From contig NZ_JAAVTX010000003.1 of the NCBI RefSeq assembly GCF_012163145.1, positions 372,001 to 436,000 of the forward strand: a stretch of DNA of 64,000 nt, read 5' to 3'. Source of the DNA: Falsiroseomonas frigidaquae. GTDB taxonomy: Bacteria > Pseudomonadota > Alphaproteobacteria > Acetobacterales > Acetobacteraceae. The position numbers were made by a program, and so were the translations under genes. The notes under the pieces were generated by a model. It made no database searches. It saw only the letters and a list, made by a program, of their open reading frames with translations, and was not told the DNA's origin. Below are positions 17,451 to 27,898 of this stretch, piece after piece (the stretch's first letter is position 1; each line of letters opens with the position of its first letter).

Positions 17451-19079
17451 TCAGGTGGCGTCGGGCCGGAGGTTCCAGGGTGCGAGTTCGCCGATGCGGT
17501 TGATCGGGTGGTCGGCGATGCGGTCGAGGAGCACGCGCAGGTAGGCCTGCGGATCCCAGCCGTTGAGCTCGGCGGTGCCGACCAGGGTGTAGATGATCGC
17601 AGCCCGTCTGCCGCCCTCAAGCGACCCGGCAAACAGGTAGTTTTTCCGGCCCAGGGCGAGCGGGCGCATCCGGCGCTCGGCGGCGTTGTTGTGCAGGCAG
17701 GCGCGGCCGTCGCGCAGCACCGTCGTCAGCGCGTCCCACTGCGCCAACGTGTAGCGGATGGCCTTGGCCAGGTCCGACTTGCCGGAGATCCGCCGTAGCG
17801 TCGCCTCCAGCCAGGCATGCAGGTCCGCCATCACCGGCGCCGAGCGGGTCTGGCGGGCGGCGAGGCGGGCCTCCGGCGGCTGCCCATGGATGTCAGCCTC
17901 GATGGCGAACAGCGGCCCCATTCGCTCGATCGCCTCGCGCGCGATCGGGCTGCCGTTGGCCAGCATCTCATCGTGGAAGTAGCGCCGCGCATGCGTCCAG
18001 CACGCCGCCTCGACCACGCGGCCGCTCTCGTAGAGCGCGTTGAACCCGGAGTACGCGTCGGCTTGCAGGATGCCCTGGAAGTCGCGCAGGCGCTGCTGCG
18101 GATGCTCGCCCTTACGGTCCGGCGTGAACTCATAGAACACCACGGGCGGGTCGCGCCCGCCGAACGGCCGATCGTCGCGGAGATAGGCCCAAACCCTTGC
18201 CGTCTGCGTCTTGCCGCGGCCCGGTGCCAGCATCGGCATCGGCGTGTCGTCGGCATGGATGCGCGGGCCGGACAGCGCATGGCGACAGATGAACGCCGCC
18301 ATCGGCTCGACCAGTGCGGCCGACCTGCCAACCCACCCCGCCAGCAGCCCCCTGGGCAGATCCAGCCCGTCCCGGGCGTAGATCTCTGCCTGGCGGTAGA
18401 GGGGCAGATGGTCGCAGTATTTCGAGACCAGCACATGGGCCAGCAGCCCCGGGCCGGGCCTGCCACGCTCGATCGGCAGCGAGGGCATCGGCGCCTGCGT
18501 CATCGCCTCGCAGCTCCGGCAGGAGAACGCAGGCCGGACATGGCGCACCACCTCGAACCGGCCGGGGCGGTATTCCAGAATTTCTGTCACGTCCTCGCCC
18601 ACCTTGCGCAGCACCCCGCCGCAGGATCGGCAGGCGCAGCCGCCAGTGAGCAGGTGCTCGACATCCCGCCGCGGCAGGTTCTCCGGCAGCGGGCGGCGGC
18701 CGCGGCGTCGGACCTTCTCCTCCGGCGCCGGACCGTTGGCGATTTCATCCTCGGTGTCACCGTCGCCACCCGCGGCGGCGATGTCGGCGAGCACCCGGTC
18801 GAGCCGCAGTTCCAACTGCGCGACCTCACCGGCCAGGCGCTCCGACGATCGCCCGAACCGCTCATGCCGCAGTCGTGCAATCTGCACCCGCAGCCGCTCC
18901 GCCTCGAGTGTCTTGGCCTGCAGGCCAAGTTCCGCGATGCGACGGGCCGCGCGCTCCTCGGCCAGCTCACCGTGCAGCGCCGCGATCATCGCCGCCAGGG
19001 CGGCGGGATCCTCAGGCGGCGCGCTGTTCGGGTGCGGCGTCACGCAGAAATCGTCCCAAACACAGCCGCGTCGGGGCAA
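17451..19079 (-). CDS. tnpC: IS66-family transposase TnpC
   Basis: 542 residues. An N-terminal coiled coil (LHGELAEERAARRIAELGLQ) leads to the IS66 zinc-finger region (CACRSCGGVLRKVGEDVTEIL, FSCRSCEAMTQAPMP), then the DDE domain with IHADDTPMPML and DAYSGFNALYESGRVVEAACWTHARR. The C-terminus NAAERRMRPLALGRKNYLFAGS is the conserved IS66 terminal block. Full length and uninterrupted. It follows tnpB after 27 bases. Confidence 0.95.
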   Translation of the reverse strand: MPRRGCVWDDFCVTPHPNSAPPEDPAALAAMIAALHGELAEERAARRIAELGLQAKTLEAERLRVQIARLRHERFGRSSERLAGEVAQLELRLDRVLADIAAAGGDGDTEDEIANGPAPEEKVRRRGRRPLPENLPRRDVEHLLTGGCACRSCGGVLRKVGEDVTEILEYRPGRFEVVRHVRPAFSCRSCEAMTQAPMPSLPIERGRPGPGLLAHVLVSKYCDHLPLYRQAEIYARDGLDLPRGLLAGWVGRSAALVEPMAAFICRHALSGPRIHADDTPMPMLAPGRGKTQTARVWAYLRDDRPFGGRDPPVVFYEFTPDRKGEHPQQRLRDFQGILQADAYSGFNALYESGRVVEAACWTHARRYFHDEMLANGSPIAREAIERMGPLFAIEADIHGQPPEARLAARQTRSAPVMADLHAWLEATLRRISGKSDLAKAIRYTLAQWDALTTVLRDGRACLHNNAAERRMRPLALGRKNYLFAGSLEGGRRAAIIYTLVGTAELNGWDPQAYLRVLLDRIADHPINRIGELAPWNLRPDAT

Positions 19080-19106
19080 GGTGAAACTGCGCGGAACGCC
19101 GCATTT

Positions 19107-19457
19107 CTATACCGCGATCTCGGGCTTCCAGCTGGGCGTCGGCGTGCGCCAGTCCAGCCCCTCCAGCAGCATCGCCATCTGCGCCGTCGTCAACGTCACC
19201 GCACCCTGGCGCGCGATCGTCGGCCAGATGAACCGGCCCTTCTCGAGCCGCTTTGCCAGCAGCACCAGGCCCTGGCCGTCCCACCAAAGCGCCTTGAGGA
19301 GATCGCCGCGCCTGCCGCGGAACAGGAACAGGTGACCGGAGAATGGATCGGCTTTCAGCACCGTCTGCACTTGCGCGGCCAAGCCGTCGAAGCCCTTGCG
19401 CATGTCCGTCGCACCGAGCGCGAGGTGCACGCGCATCCCGGCATGCAGCGATAGCAT
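19107..19457 (-). CDS. tnpB: IS66 accessory protein TnpB (Orf2)
   Basis: 116 residues matching the IS66 Orf2 family: MRVHLALGATDMRKGFDGLAAQV, DPFSGHLFLFRGRRGDLLKALWWDGQGLVLLAKRLEKGRFIWP. Needed with TnpA and TnpC for IS66 transposition. Its start codon touches the tnpA stop at 19457. Confidence 0.95.
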   Translation of the reverse strand: MLSLHAGMRVHLALGATDMRKGFDGLAAQVQTVLKADPFSGHLFLFRGRRGDLLKALWWDGQGLVLLAKRLEKGRFIWPTIARQGAVTLTTAQMAMLLEGLDWRTPTPSWKPEIAV

Positions 19458-19867
19458 CAGGCGTCGAGCGCCGCCGCCAGACGCCCCAGCACCTCAGGCC
19501 GGATCGTCTCGGAGATGCGCAGCACCCGGCCGTTTGTCAGCACCACCTCGACCATCGCTGCGGCCTTGACTGGTCGCACGACAGGCCTGCGCGACGACAA
19601 TGGCGGGCACGGTGCCTGCCTGGAGGCCGCAGCCTCGACCACGCGCACCGGGACCAACGTCGAGGCTGCATCAGCGCGCACCACCCCAGGCATCGTTCCC
19701 TCTCGCACCTGGCGCCGCCAATCAAACAGCAAGCTGCGGCTCATCCCGTGCCGGTCCGCCACAGCCGCGACCGATGCCCCAGGCCGCGACAGCTCTTCAA
19801 CCAACGCAAGCTTCTGCTCGACCGGCCACCGCCGACGACGCGCCACCACGCTGATCACCTCGCTCAC
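19457..19867 (-). CDS. tnpA: IS66 accessory protein TnpA (HTH)
   Basis: 136 residues if begun at GTG 19867, which gives the usual short lead before the HTH (ARRRRWPVEQKLALVEELSRPGASVAAVADRHGMSRSLLFDWRRQ). The longer frame to 19969 runs almost to the IS end and has no support. The C-terminus MVEVVLTNGRVLRISETI is typical of IS66 TnpA. The exact start is uncertain because no ribosome site stands out. Confidence 0.85.
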   Translation of the reverse strand: MSEVISVVARRRRWPVEQKLALVEELSRPGASVAAVADRHGMSRSLLFDWRRQVREGTMPGVVRADAASTLVPVRVVEAAASRQAPCPPLSSRRPVVRPVKAAAMVEVVLTNGRVLRISETIRPEVLGRLAAALDA

Positions 19868-20614
19868 ACGACCGTCCGGCAACGACCTTACCCCTAGGCG
19901 TAAGGGCGCCAACGGACATCCGCGTCGCCCAGCATCACAGGAGATCAGCCGATCAGCGATACCCGCCACAAGGCAGTCAGCAGAGGACGCTTACCTACCT
20001 GCGCAGGCACTGGCGGTTTTTACGAGGCGGAGGCTGTCATCGCCACCCTGATCCTGCTTGACCGCCGGCTCGAGGCGCGGAGCAGGCACTGACATCGCCA
20101 TCAAGAGCGCCGACGGGGTGCTTATACGCGGCGACCTACTCGGCGTGCCGAACGCCATTGCTCTTGGCCATGCTACGATCCGGAACATCCGCCAGAACCC
20201 GTTCTCGGCTTCCGCCTACAATGGCGCGCTGATCCCGGTGGCCGCGGGCGCACTGCATCCTGCCTTCTGCATACTGCGCTCGCCGATCCTCGCAGCAGCC
20301 GCGAAGGGACGCTCCAGCGTCTTGGTTCTCATTAAGGCATTGCGCTCAAGAAGCGTCCGGACGCCCGGGGAGCTACAGCGGAAGATCCCTACTCTTCCTC
20401 ACACAACCCACCAGCGACGGAGCCGCGCAGCATGTCGTAGGGATGATCGCCGAGAAAGGTGTCCACGGCTCTGCTACAATGAGACAAAGTATTGCTGGTG
20501 GAGGACTTTTACAACCATTGGGGAGATTCGCGCATTATGAAGGGCTCGCGCCAATCGACGGTGCTCAAAGGTCCTTCGGTCGGCGTCAACAAGGGCGAGC
20601 AAGAGGAGAATGCC

Positions 20615-20935
20615 GTGATAGGACTGACCAGGGGTATCGGCGTGAGCTTGGCTGTGCTGCTCGCCGTGGGCGCAGCTGCGTGTGCACCGCAGCAGAATTC
20701 TCCCGCAGCGGCCTCAGCGCGGAGCGCGAGTGGCTCACAGGCACCGCCGGGCCAGGGAATGTCCGGCATGCAGGGACACAGTATGGGGGGCATGGATCAT
20801 CAGGCGATGATGACGCACTGCGCCCAGATGCGGCAGTCGGTGCAGCAGGGTGCGCAGTTGTCCTCTGACATGCAGCAGATGATGACACAATGCGACCAGA
20901 TGGACCGGTCCATGGGATCGCAGCGGACGCGCTGA
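20615..20935 (+). CDS. Met/His-rich exported protein, possible lipoprotein
   Basis: 106 residues from GTG at 20615, which has AGGAG seven bases upstream and opens directly into a signal peptide (GLTRGIGVSLAVLLAVGAAACAPQQ). The AAAC before CAPQ is a weak lipobox, so it may be lipidated. The mature part is rich in copper-type ligands: GMSGMQGHSMGGMDHQAMMTHCAQM and MQQMMTQCDQMDRSM. No family recognised. It starts the second copper block. If it is a lipoprotein, the accessory Lnt on this ICE could act on it (inference). Confidence 0.7.
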   Translation: MIGLTRGIGVSLAVLLAVGAAACAPQQNSPAAASARSASGSQAPPGQGMSGMQGHSMGGMDHQAMMTHCAQMRQSVQQGAQLSSDMQQMMTQCDQMDRSMGSQRTR

Positions 20936-21080
20936 CAGCCTTTGTCCTCTTGGCCGAAAGACCTGGGCGTTAGGGGGCGATTTAAATCTTACTGGCGAAC
21001 CTGGCGACAGCGGCCGATGCGCGGAAGGTTGCGCGAAATCGGCCGTCCAGGAAATCGCTTGTCGCACACTGTTGCGCCTC

Positions 21081-21111
21081 TTGACCTTACCCTTGTGGCA
21101 ATCACCACATG
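21081..21111 (+). promoter_or_regulatory. MerR/CueR-type promoter upstream of the HMA chaperone gene
   Basis: -35 TTGACC (21081-21086), 19-bp spacer, -10-like CACATG (21106-21111). The spacer begins TTACCCTTGTGGCAA, close to the CueR-type TTGACCTTnCC...GGCAA dyad seen at 6474. The dyad TGTGG-N6-CCACA also spans 21094-21109. The start codon of the HMA gene is 31 bases downstream with GAGGAGG between. The weak -10 lowers confidence. Confidence 0.55.
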
Positions 21112-21142
21112 TGAGGAGGCGAGATTTCATTAGGGGGGCGTT

Positions 21143-21346
21143 ATGCATCGCTTTCGGATCACAAACATGAACTGCGGCGGCTGCGCGAAGGGCGTAACGG
21201 CGTCGCTCCGGCAGGTCGACCCGCAGGCGGAAATCGATATCAAGCTGGACACGCGCGAAGCCTCCGTGAAGTCGACCATGGATACAGCGCGTCTCGAGCA
21301 GGCGCTGCGCGATGGTGGTTGGCAGGCCGAGCGCATCACCGCCTGA
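21143..21346 (+). CDS. HMA-domain copper chaperone (CopZ-like)
   Basis: 67 residues, one heavy-metal-associated domain in ferredoxin-like fold order: MHRFRITNMNCGGCAKGVTASL with the CxxC metal site at Cys11 and Cys14, then an acidic beta-alpha-beta half (AEIDIKLDTREASVKS). Such proteins carry Cu(I) in the cytosol to P1B ATPases. The intact copper pump at 23351 lacks an HMA domain of its own, so this chaperone may supply it (inference). Confidence 0.9.
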   Translation: MHRFRITNMNCGGCAKGVTASLRQVDPQAEIDIKLDTREASVKSTMDTARLEQALRDGGWQAERITA

Positions 21347-21358
21347 TCCCACGGCGAC

Positions 21359-21439
21359 ATGCTTCGTCCTGGCGCTGTGAAGCCGGAGATATACGCCGAC
21401 TTGATGATGCAGATCGTTCAAGGGAAGGAAGCCATCTGA
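21359..21439 (+). CDS. Possible 26-residue coupled ORF
   Basis: ATG at 21359, TGA at 21437-21439 overlapping the ATG of the DUF305 gene (TGATG). The peptide is MLRPGAVKPEIYADLMMQIV plus QGKEAI. Coupling and a run of plausible codons suggest it is either a short leader that sets DUF305 translation or the tail of a lost gene. No homology is recognised; this is a weak call. Confidence 0.3.
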   Translation: MLRPGAVKPEIYADLMMQIVQGKEAI

Positions 21440-21902
21440 TGCCTCGCAAATCCTTCGTGCTGTCTCTCGCAGCCGGCATATTTTTTAGCGCTGGCCTCGG
21501 TTACGCCGTGTCGCAGGGCATTTCTCCAGGGCATCTCATGCCGGACGGCACGATGATGCACGGCCAAATGCCGAATGCGCCTGGTCACACGCCCGGGATG
21601 CAGCACGCACCCACCGCGCAGCAGCTGGGCGCATCGGGCAGGCAGTCCCCTCGACCGTCGCCTTTCTAGCTGCGAACGAGAAGATGCACCGCGACATGGC
21701 CATCACTTTCACGGGCGATGCGGACCTCGATTTCGCGGCCTCCATGATCCCCCATCATGGGGGTGCGATCGCAATGGCGCGCATTCAGTTTGCGCACGGT
21801 CGGGATTTGGCGATGCGCCGACTGGCCGAAGCCGTGATCCGCGAGCAGGAGCGGGAGATCACCGAATTGCGTGCCTTTTTGGCGCATACGCCTCCCCGGT
21901 GA
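21439..21902 (+). pseudogene. DUF305 (CopM-like) exported protein, split by a frameshift
   Basis: The frame from ATG 21439 gives a signal peptide and Met/His-rich stretch (LMPDGTMMHGQMPNAPGHTPGMQHAP) and stops at 21669. The next frame continues with QAVPSTVAFLAANEKMHRDM, GDADLDFAASMIPHHGGAIAMARIQF and REQEREITELRAFL, the DUF305 domain with its PHH metal motif. Adding one base in GGGCAGGCAG near 21640 joins them into one normal DUF305 protein of about 154 residues. Either the gene is dead, or one base was lost in the assembly. DUF305 proteins bind copper in the periplasm. Confidence 0.85.
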
Positions 21903-21998
21903 CGCTCTGAGCCGACGCCGGGCGGCACCCTGCGCGCACTCAACCGGCTCCCGTTCGTCTCACAACACGGTTGCCCAACAACCGAAGAGGACAAGACC

Positions 21999-22613
21999 AT
22001 GAGGAAGCTCAGCAGTTTCACAACGGCAGCCATTCTGGCGCTCGGAGTGGCCGGAACGGCGCTCGCGCAAGCGCCAGCACCTGCTGGCGGAGCAACCGAT
22101 CCCCATCATCCCGGAGCGCCCACCGGCGCCCCGCAGCCAGCGACGCCGCCAGCCCAACACGGCGCGCCAGGTCCCGGCATGGCAGGCCCGGGTGCCGGAA
22201 TGATGGGTGGCGACATGGGCCGCATGATGCAGCAGATGATGCAGAGCCGGATGGCAGCTGCATCGATGCAGCCCTTCCGCCGGATTGAGGGACATCTGGC
22301 CTTTTTCCGCGCTGAGCTGCGGATCACGGACGGCCAGATCTCTCAATGGAACGCGTTCGCGGATGCGGTTCGCGCCCAGAGCGACAGGCTTCGGCAGGCA
22401 ATGCAGCAGGCGATGGGCAGCAGCACCGGCCCTGGCACCGCGCCAGAACAGATGGAGCGCCGTATCGCCCTGCTCTCCGCCCATCTGGAAGCGATTCGCG
22501 CGGTCAGCGCGGCGGCGACACCGCTCTATGCAGCGCTGTCCGAGGAGCAGCGCCGCACCGCCGACGAGCTAATGGCCGAGCACCTGCGCGGCATGCGGAT
22601 GGGGATGCGGTGA
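21999..22613 (+). CDS. Spy/CpxP-like periplasmic protein (LTxxQ family)
   Basis: 204 residues. Signal peptide KLSSFTTAAILALGVAGTALAQ, then a Pro/Ala/His linker and a Met-rich patch (GMMGGDMGRMMQQMMQSRM). The helical core has the Spy-type segments HLAFFRAELRITDGQISQWNAFADAVR and a terminal LYAALSEEQRRTADELM, where LSEEQ is the LTxxQ motif. Spy/CpxP proteins are stress-induced periplasmic chaperones; Met-rich forms occur in metal-resistance loci. The stop is one base ahead of the next ATG. Confidence 0.85.
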   Translation: MRKLSSFTTAAILALGVAGTALAQAPAPAGGATDPHHPGAPTGAPQPATPPAQHGAPGPGMAGPGAGMMGGDMGRMMQQMMQSRMAAASMQPFRRIEGHLAFFRAELRITDGQISQWNAFADAVRAQSDRLRQAMQQAMGSSTGPGTAPEQMERRIALLSAHLEAIRAVSAAATPLYAALSEEQRRTADELMAEHLRGMRMGMR

Positions 22614-22614
22614 C

Positions 22615-22869
22615 ATGGACCGCATGGTTGGCGTCCATGCGCAGGGCGCGCCATCCTGGTGGCGCACCCGCACCGGAATCGCCGTGATCGGCTTCGCGCT
22701 AGTCGCGGCCTTCTACGTCCTGCGAGAGCATTGGGGCCACGCGTTCGGCGCGCTACCGTATTCTATCCTCCTCGCCTGTCCGCTGTTGCACCTGTTCATG
22801 CACCACGGGCATGGCCACGGCGGAGGCGGGCAAAATGCTGGTTCAGATCGTGGCACCGGCGCCAAATGA
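22615..22869 (+). CDS. DUF2933 small membrane protein
   Basis: 84 residues: two hydrophobic segments (GIAVIGFALVAAFYVL and LPYSILLACPLLHLF) separated by REHWGHAFGA, then a His/Gly tail HLFMHHGHGHGGGG. This is the DUF2933 pattern, small inner-membrane proteins of unknown function regularly found in copper and mercury resistance islands. Its stop overlaps the ATG of the next gene (ATGA), showing coupling. Confidence 0.85.
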   Translation: MDRMVGVHAQGAPSWWRTRTGIAVIGFALVAAFYVLREHWGHAFGALPYSILLACPLLHLFMHHGHGHGGGGQNAGSDRGTGAK

Positions 22870-23336
22870 TGCAACTTGCGCCGCAAGGGTGGGCTGCCTT
22901 GGCCACCCCCGCGGCACGCTACCTCGCGGTCATGGTAGCCTTGAATCTGATCTGGGAAGTGGCGCAGCTCCCCCTCTACACGTTGTGGGCGGAGGGAACG
23001 CCGGGCGAGATTGCCTTCGCCGTCGGTCATTGCACCGGCGGGGACGCGATGATCGCCGCTGCCGCGCTGGCGATCGCGATACTGCTGACGAGAGCCTGGC
23101 AATGGCCGAGCCGGGGGTGGGGACGCGTCACCGTTACCACGACCCTGGCGGGCCTTGGATACACGGTGTTCAGCGAGTGGCTGAACGTCGATCTGCGCCA
23201 GTCGTGGGCCTACACGGCCGCCATGCCGCGCCTTCCGCCGTGGGGAACCGGGCTCACCCCTTTCCTTCAATGGCTGCTGTTGCCGCCACTGGCGATGCTG
23301 ACAGTGCGGCCGCCCGCGCGACCTTTCGCGCGCTGA
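22866..23336 (+). CDS. Unrecognised multi-pass membrane protein
   Basis: 156 residues, ATG at 22866 overlapping the DUF2933 stop. About four hydrophobic helices can be traced (YLAVMVALNLIWEVAQLPLYTLW, AMIAAAALAIAILL, VTVTTTLAGLGYTVFSEWLN, PFLQWLLLPPLAML). No family is recognised, though the layout (WEVAQLPLYT, GHCTGGDAM) looks conserved. It ends 14 bases before the copper ATPase gene and is probably in the same operon. Function unknown. Confidence 0.7.
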   Translation: MMQLAPQGWAALATPAARYLAVMVALNLIWEVAQLPLYTLWAEGTPGEIAFAVGHCTGGDAMIAAAALAIAILLTRAWQWPSRGWGRVTVTTTLAGLGYTVFSEWLNVDLRQSWAYTAAMPRLPPWGTGLTPFLQWLLLPPLAMLTVRPPARPFAR

Positions 23337-23350
23337 GGAGTTAGACGGAC

Positions 23351-25720
<2,370 letters not shown>

Positions 25721-25757
25721 AGATGCCTGATCGCTGCTGAGGAGGGCACGGAAGAGT

Positions 25758-25886
25758 ATGATGAATGAAACGATGATGAGTGGCGGGATGTTCTGGGGAA
25801 TGGGTGTGGTTGGGCTGCTGTTCCTTGCCCTTCTTGTCCTGGCGATCCTCGCGCTTGCCAAATACGTGTTCGGACGACGCAACTGA
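25758..25886 (+). CDS. Small membrane protein (42 aa)
   Basis: ATG at 25758, stop at 25884-25886, the last base shared with the ATG of the cytochrome c gene. The peptide has a Met-rich start (MMNETMMSGGMFWGMG) and one transmembrane helix (VVGLLFLALLVLAILALAKYVF), then GRRN. Short Met-rich single-helix proteins of this look follow copper pumps in related genomes; function unknown. It could bind Cu(I) at the periplasmic face (inference). Confidence 0.6.
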   Translation: MMNETMMSGGMFWGMGVVGLLFLALLVLAILALAKYVFGRRN

Positions 25887-26352
25887 TGCGGGTTCATTCC
25901 CACCTGCTCGCCGCGGCAGTAGGTGTAGTCGTGGCGGCGGCGCTCGCGGGGGGGGGGGGTGGAACCTGTGGAGACCAAGCAGTGATAGCTTGGAGGGAGA
26001 CGAGGCAAGTATCCATCTCGGGCGGCGCGTTTATGCGGAGAACTGCGCCTCCTGCCACGGTGTGAAACTCGAGGGCCAGCCGAACTGGCGGACGCGCCGG
26101 CCGAACGGCCGCTTGCCCGCGCCGCCGCATGACGCCACAGGCCACACTTGGCACCACCCGACTGCCCAGTTGATCGAGTTGACCCGCAAGGGGGTCACCG
26201 GCCTTGTGCCGGGCTACGAGAGTGACATGCCCGCCTTCGAGGGCGTGCTCACCGACGCAGAGATCGCGGCTGTCATTGCCTATATTGCCAGCACTTGGCC
26301 GCAAGAGCTCCGGCGCCGGGCGGAGGACGTTCCCAAAGGGGCCAGCCGATAA
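25886..26352 (+). pseudogene. Class I cytochrome c, frame broken at a 12-G tract
   Basis: ATG 25886 opens the signal peptide MRVHSHLLAAAVGVVVAAALAG, then runs into twelve Gs (25948-25959). Past the tract the ATG frame soon stops, while another frame reads GRRVYAENCASCHGVKLEGQP, with the CxxCH haem site, and YESDMPAFEGVLTDAEIAAVIAYIASTWP, with the axial Met. One more or two fewer Gs would restore one reading frame of about 155 residues. So the gene is off in this sequence, phase-variable, or miscounted by the sequencer. Cytochromes of this type accept electrons in the periplasm. Confidence 0.85.
25948..25959. repeat. Poly-G tract (12 G) inside a signal-peptide coding region
   Basis: Twelve consecutive Gs lie between the signal peptide and haem domain of the cytochrome c gene. 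Tracts this long are prone to slipped-strand mutation and to sequencing error. A second tract of nine Gs (26354-26362) follows immediately after the cytochrome stop codon and would not affect coding. Confidence 0.95.
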
Positions 26353-26460
26353 TGGGGGGGGGGAAACGTCCAGCATGCCTACTGTTCAATCGAATCCTGA
26401 CTTTTGGTGTCGCTACCGGCGCGTGTCGCCGTTCGTTTGATGCCATAGAATGGCACACGG

Positions 26461-27795
26461 ATGCCCTCCATGTTCAGCCCGCTTGCCAACCTGACCTATC
26501 GCCGCCTGTTCGCGGCGCAGGTTTTGTCGCTGCTCGGCACGGGCCTCTCCACGGTCGCGCTGGGGCTGCTCGCCTATCACCTCGCCGGCGCCGATGCCGG
26601 GACCGTGCTGGGCACGGCGCTGGCAATCAAGATGATCGCCTATGTGGGCATCGCGCCCGTCGCCGGAGCCTTCGTGCATCTGGTGCCTCGGCGCAGCCTG
26701 CTGGTGGCACTCGACCTGCTGCGCGCCGCGGTTGTACTGGCGCTGCCCTTCGTGACCGAGATCTGGCAGGTCTATGTGCTGATCTTTGTGCTGCAAACTG
26801 GCTCCGCCGCCTTCACGCCGACCTTCCAGGCGACCATCCCCGACATTCTCCCGGATGAGGCCGGCTACACCAAGGCGCTGTCTCTCTCGCGCCTCGCCTA
26901 CGACCTGGAGGCGCTCGTTAGCCCCGCGATCGCCGCTGCGCTGCTCGGGTTGATCGGATTCCATTGGCTGTTCGCCGGCAATGCGCTGGGCTTCCTCGCC
27001 TCGGCCGTTCTCGTGCTGAACGTGGCGCTGCCCTCGCCCAAGCCACTGGCGACGGAGGAGGGCGCCTGGGGCCGCATCACGCGCGGTGCGCGCATCTACC
27101 TTGCCACGCCCAGACTGCGCGGGCTGCTCGCGCTGAACGTCACAGTGGCCATGGCCGGCGCGATGGTGATCGTGAACACCGTGGTGCTCGTGCGCGCGGG
27201 CTTCGGCCTGGGCGCAGCCGAGCTGGGCTGGACGCTGGCGGCCTATGGCGCCGGCTCCATGCTTGCCGCACTCGCGGTGCCGCGGCTGCTCGACGGCGTG
27301 ATGACCGACCGCACCGCCATGTTGGCCGGTGCCGGACTGCTTGTTGCGGGCTTGCTGATCGGGCTGCTGGTGCCGAGTTGGTCGATGCTGCTGCCGCTTT
27401 GGATGCTGCTGGGCCTTGGCAACGGGCTCGTGCTGACGCCGAGCGGACGGTTGCTACGACGCTCAGCTCATGCCGGCGATCGCCCTGCATTGTTTGCGGC
27501 GCAGTTCGCACTCAGCCACGCCTGCTGGCTTGTCGCCTATCCGGTGGCAGGGCGGTTCGGCGCTGCAGCGGGCATGGATGCCACCTTCCTGGTGCTCGCT
27601 GCGCTCGGCGCCGTGGGGTTGGTAGCGGCCATGCTGCTGTGGCCGAGGAATGATGCCGAGGAGGTCGAGCACATTCACGATCAGCTTCCACCCGGGCATG
27701 CACATCTGGATGATGCGCGACCGGATCCGACGGGCGCGCTTCGCCACCGCCATGCCTTCGTGATCGACGACCTTCACCAGAGCTGGCCACGGTAG
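26461..27795 (+). CDS. MFS exporter with His-rich C-terminal tail
   Basis: 444 residues, twelve predicted helices. Residues 10-400 match the drug/metal exporter branch of the major facilitator superfamily (TYRRLFAAQVLSLLGTGLSTVALGLL, FTPTFQATIPDILPDEAGYTKALSLSRLAYDLEALVSPA). The tail is unusual: VEHIHDQLPPGHAHLDDARP and LRHRHAFVIDDLHQSW, seven histidines in about 40 residues. His-tailed MFS proteins such as NreB export nickel, so a metal substrate is likely but unproven. It closes the cargo; convergent ICE backbone genes begin about 100 bases on. Confidence 0.85.
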   Translation: MPSMFSPLANLTYRRLFAAQVLSLLGTGLSTVALGLLAYHLAGADAGTVLGTALAIKMIAYVGIAPVAGAFVHLVPRRSLLVALDLLRAAVVLALPFVTEIWQVYVLIFVLQTGSAAFTPTFQATIPDILPDEAGYTKALSLSRLAYDLEALVSPAIAAALLGLIGFHWLFAGNALGFLASAVLVLNVALPSPKPLATEEGAWGRITRGARIYLATPRLRGLLALNVTVAMAGAMVIVNTVVLVRAGFGLGAAELGWTLAAYGAGSMLAALAVPRLLDGVMTDRTAMLAGAGLLVAGLLIGLLVPSWSMLLPLWMLLGLGNGLVLTPSGRLLRRSAHAGDRPALFAAQFALSHACWLVAYPVAGRFGAAAGMDATFLVLAALGAVGLVAAMLLWPRNDAEEVEHIHDQLPPGHAHLDDARPDPTGALRHRHAFVIDDLHQSWPR

Positions 27796-27898
27796 AATCA
27801 GGCGCGATGCGCTGATGGGTCAGAGGCGTTCGGGCGGGATGGTGAGGATGGTCACGGCATCCTTCGCTTCGTCACCTCCACCGAAAGCGTCGCCGCCG

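Larger units (their letters stand above)
17407..19993 (-). mobile_element. Complete IS66-family insertion sequence, 2587 bp
   Basis: The left end begins GTAAGCGTGCGCTGA at 17407; the right end at 19993 reads GTAAGCGTCCTCTGC on the other strand, the usual IS66 terminus. Flanks carry a perfect 8-bp duplication, CTACCTGC, at 17399-17406 and 19994-20001, exactly the IS66 target length. The cargo is tnpA, tnpB and tnpC in order on the minus strand. It sits inside the P-type ATPase remnant. Confidence 0.96.
17119..20346 (+). pseudogene. Remnant of a copper P-type ATPase, broken by IS66 and a large deletion
   Basis: Between the two IS elements (17119-17406) the plus strand reads TLPLFVLEMVGHLV and, after frame breaks, LVAIGTGTAWAYSVVAAFAPGLLP, matching the first helices of copper ATPases (compare [13 protein letters not shown] and [18 protein letters not shown] in the intact gene at 23351). 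After the IS66 element it resumes with [13 protein letters not shown]...RRLEAR (to about 20090), then jumps to [20 protein letters not shown] and [23 protein letters not shown]. The intervening phosphorylation and ATP-binding domains (some 350 residues) and the N-terminus are gone. It is a decayed paralogue of the pump at 23351. Confidence 0.88.

Noticed and set aside
17817-19454. 545-codon plus-strand open frame opposite the IS66 transposase genes
   Set aside because: It is antisense to tnpC and tnpB, which have full family matches; the frame is open only because of the high GC content.
26354-26362. Nine-G tract as a second phase-variation site
   Set aside because: It lies after the cytochrome stop codon and about 100 bases before the MFS start, so length changes would not shift any frame; an effect on the promoter is possible but unsupported.
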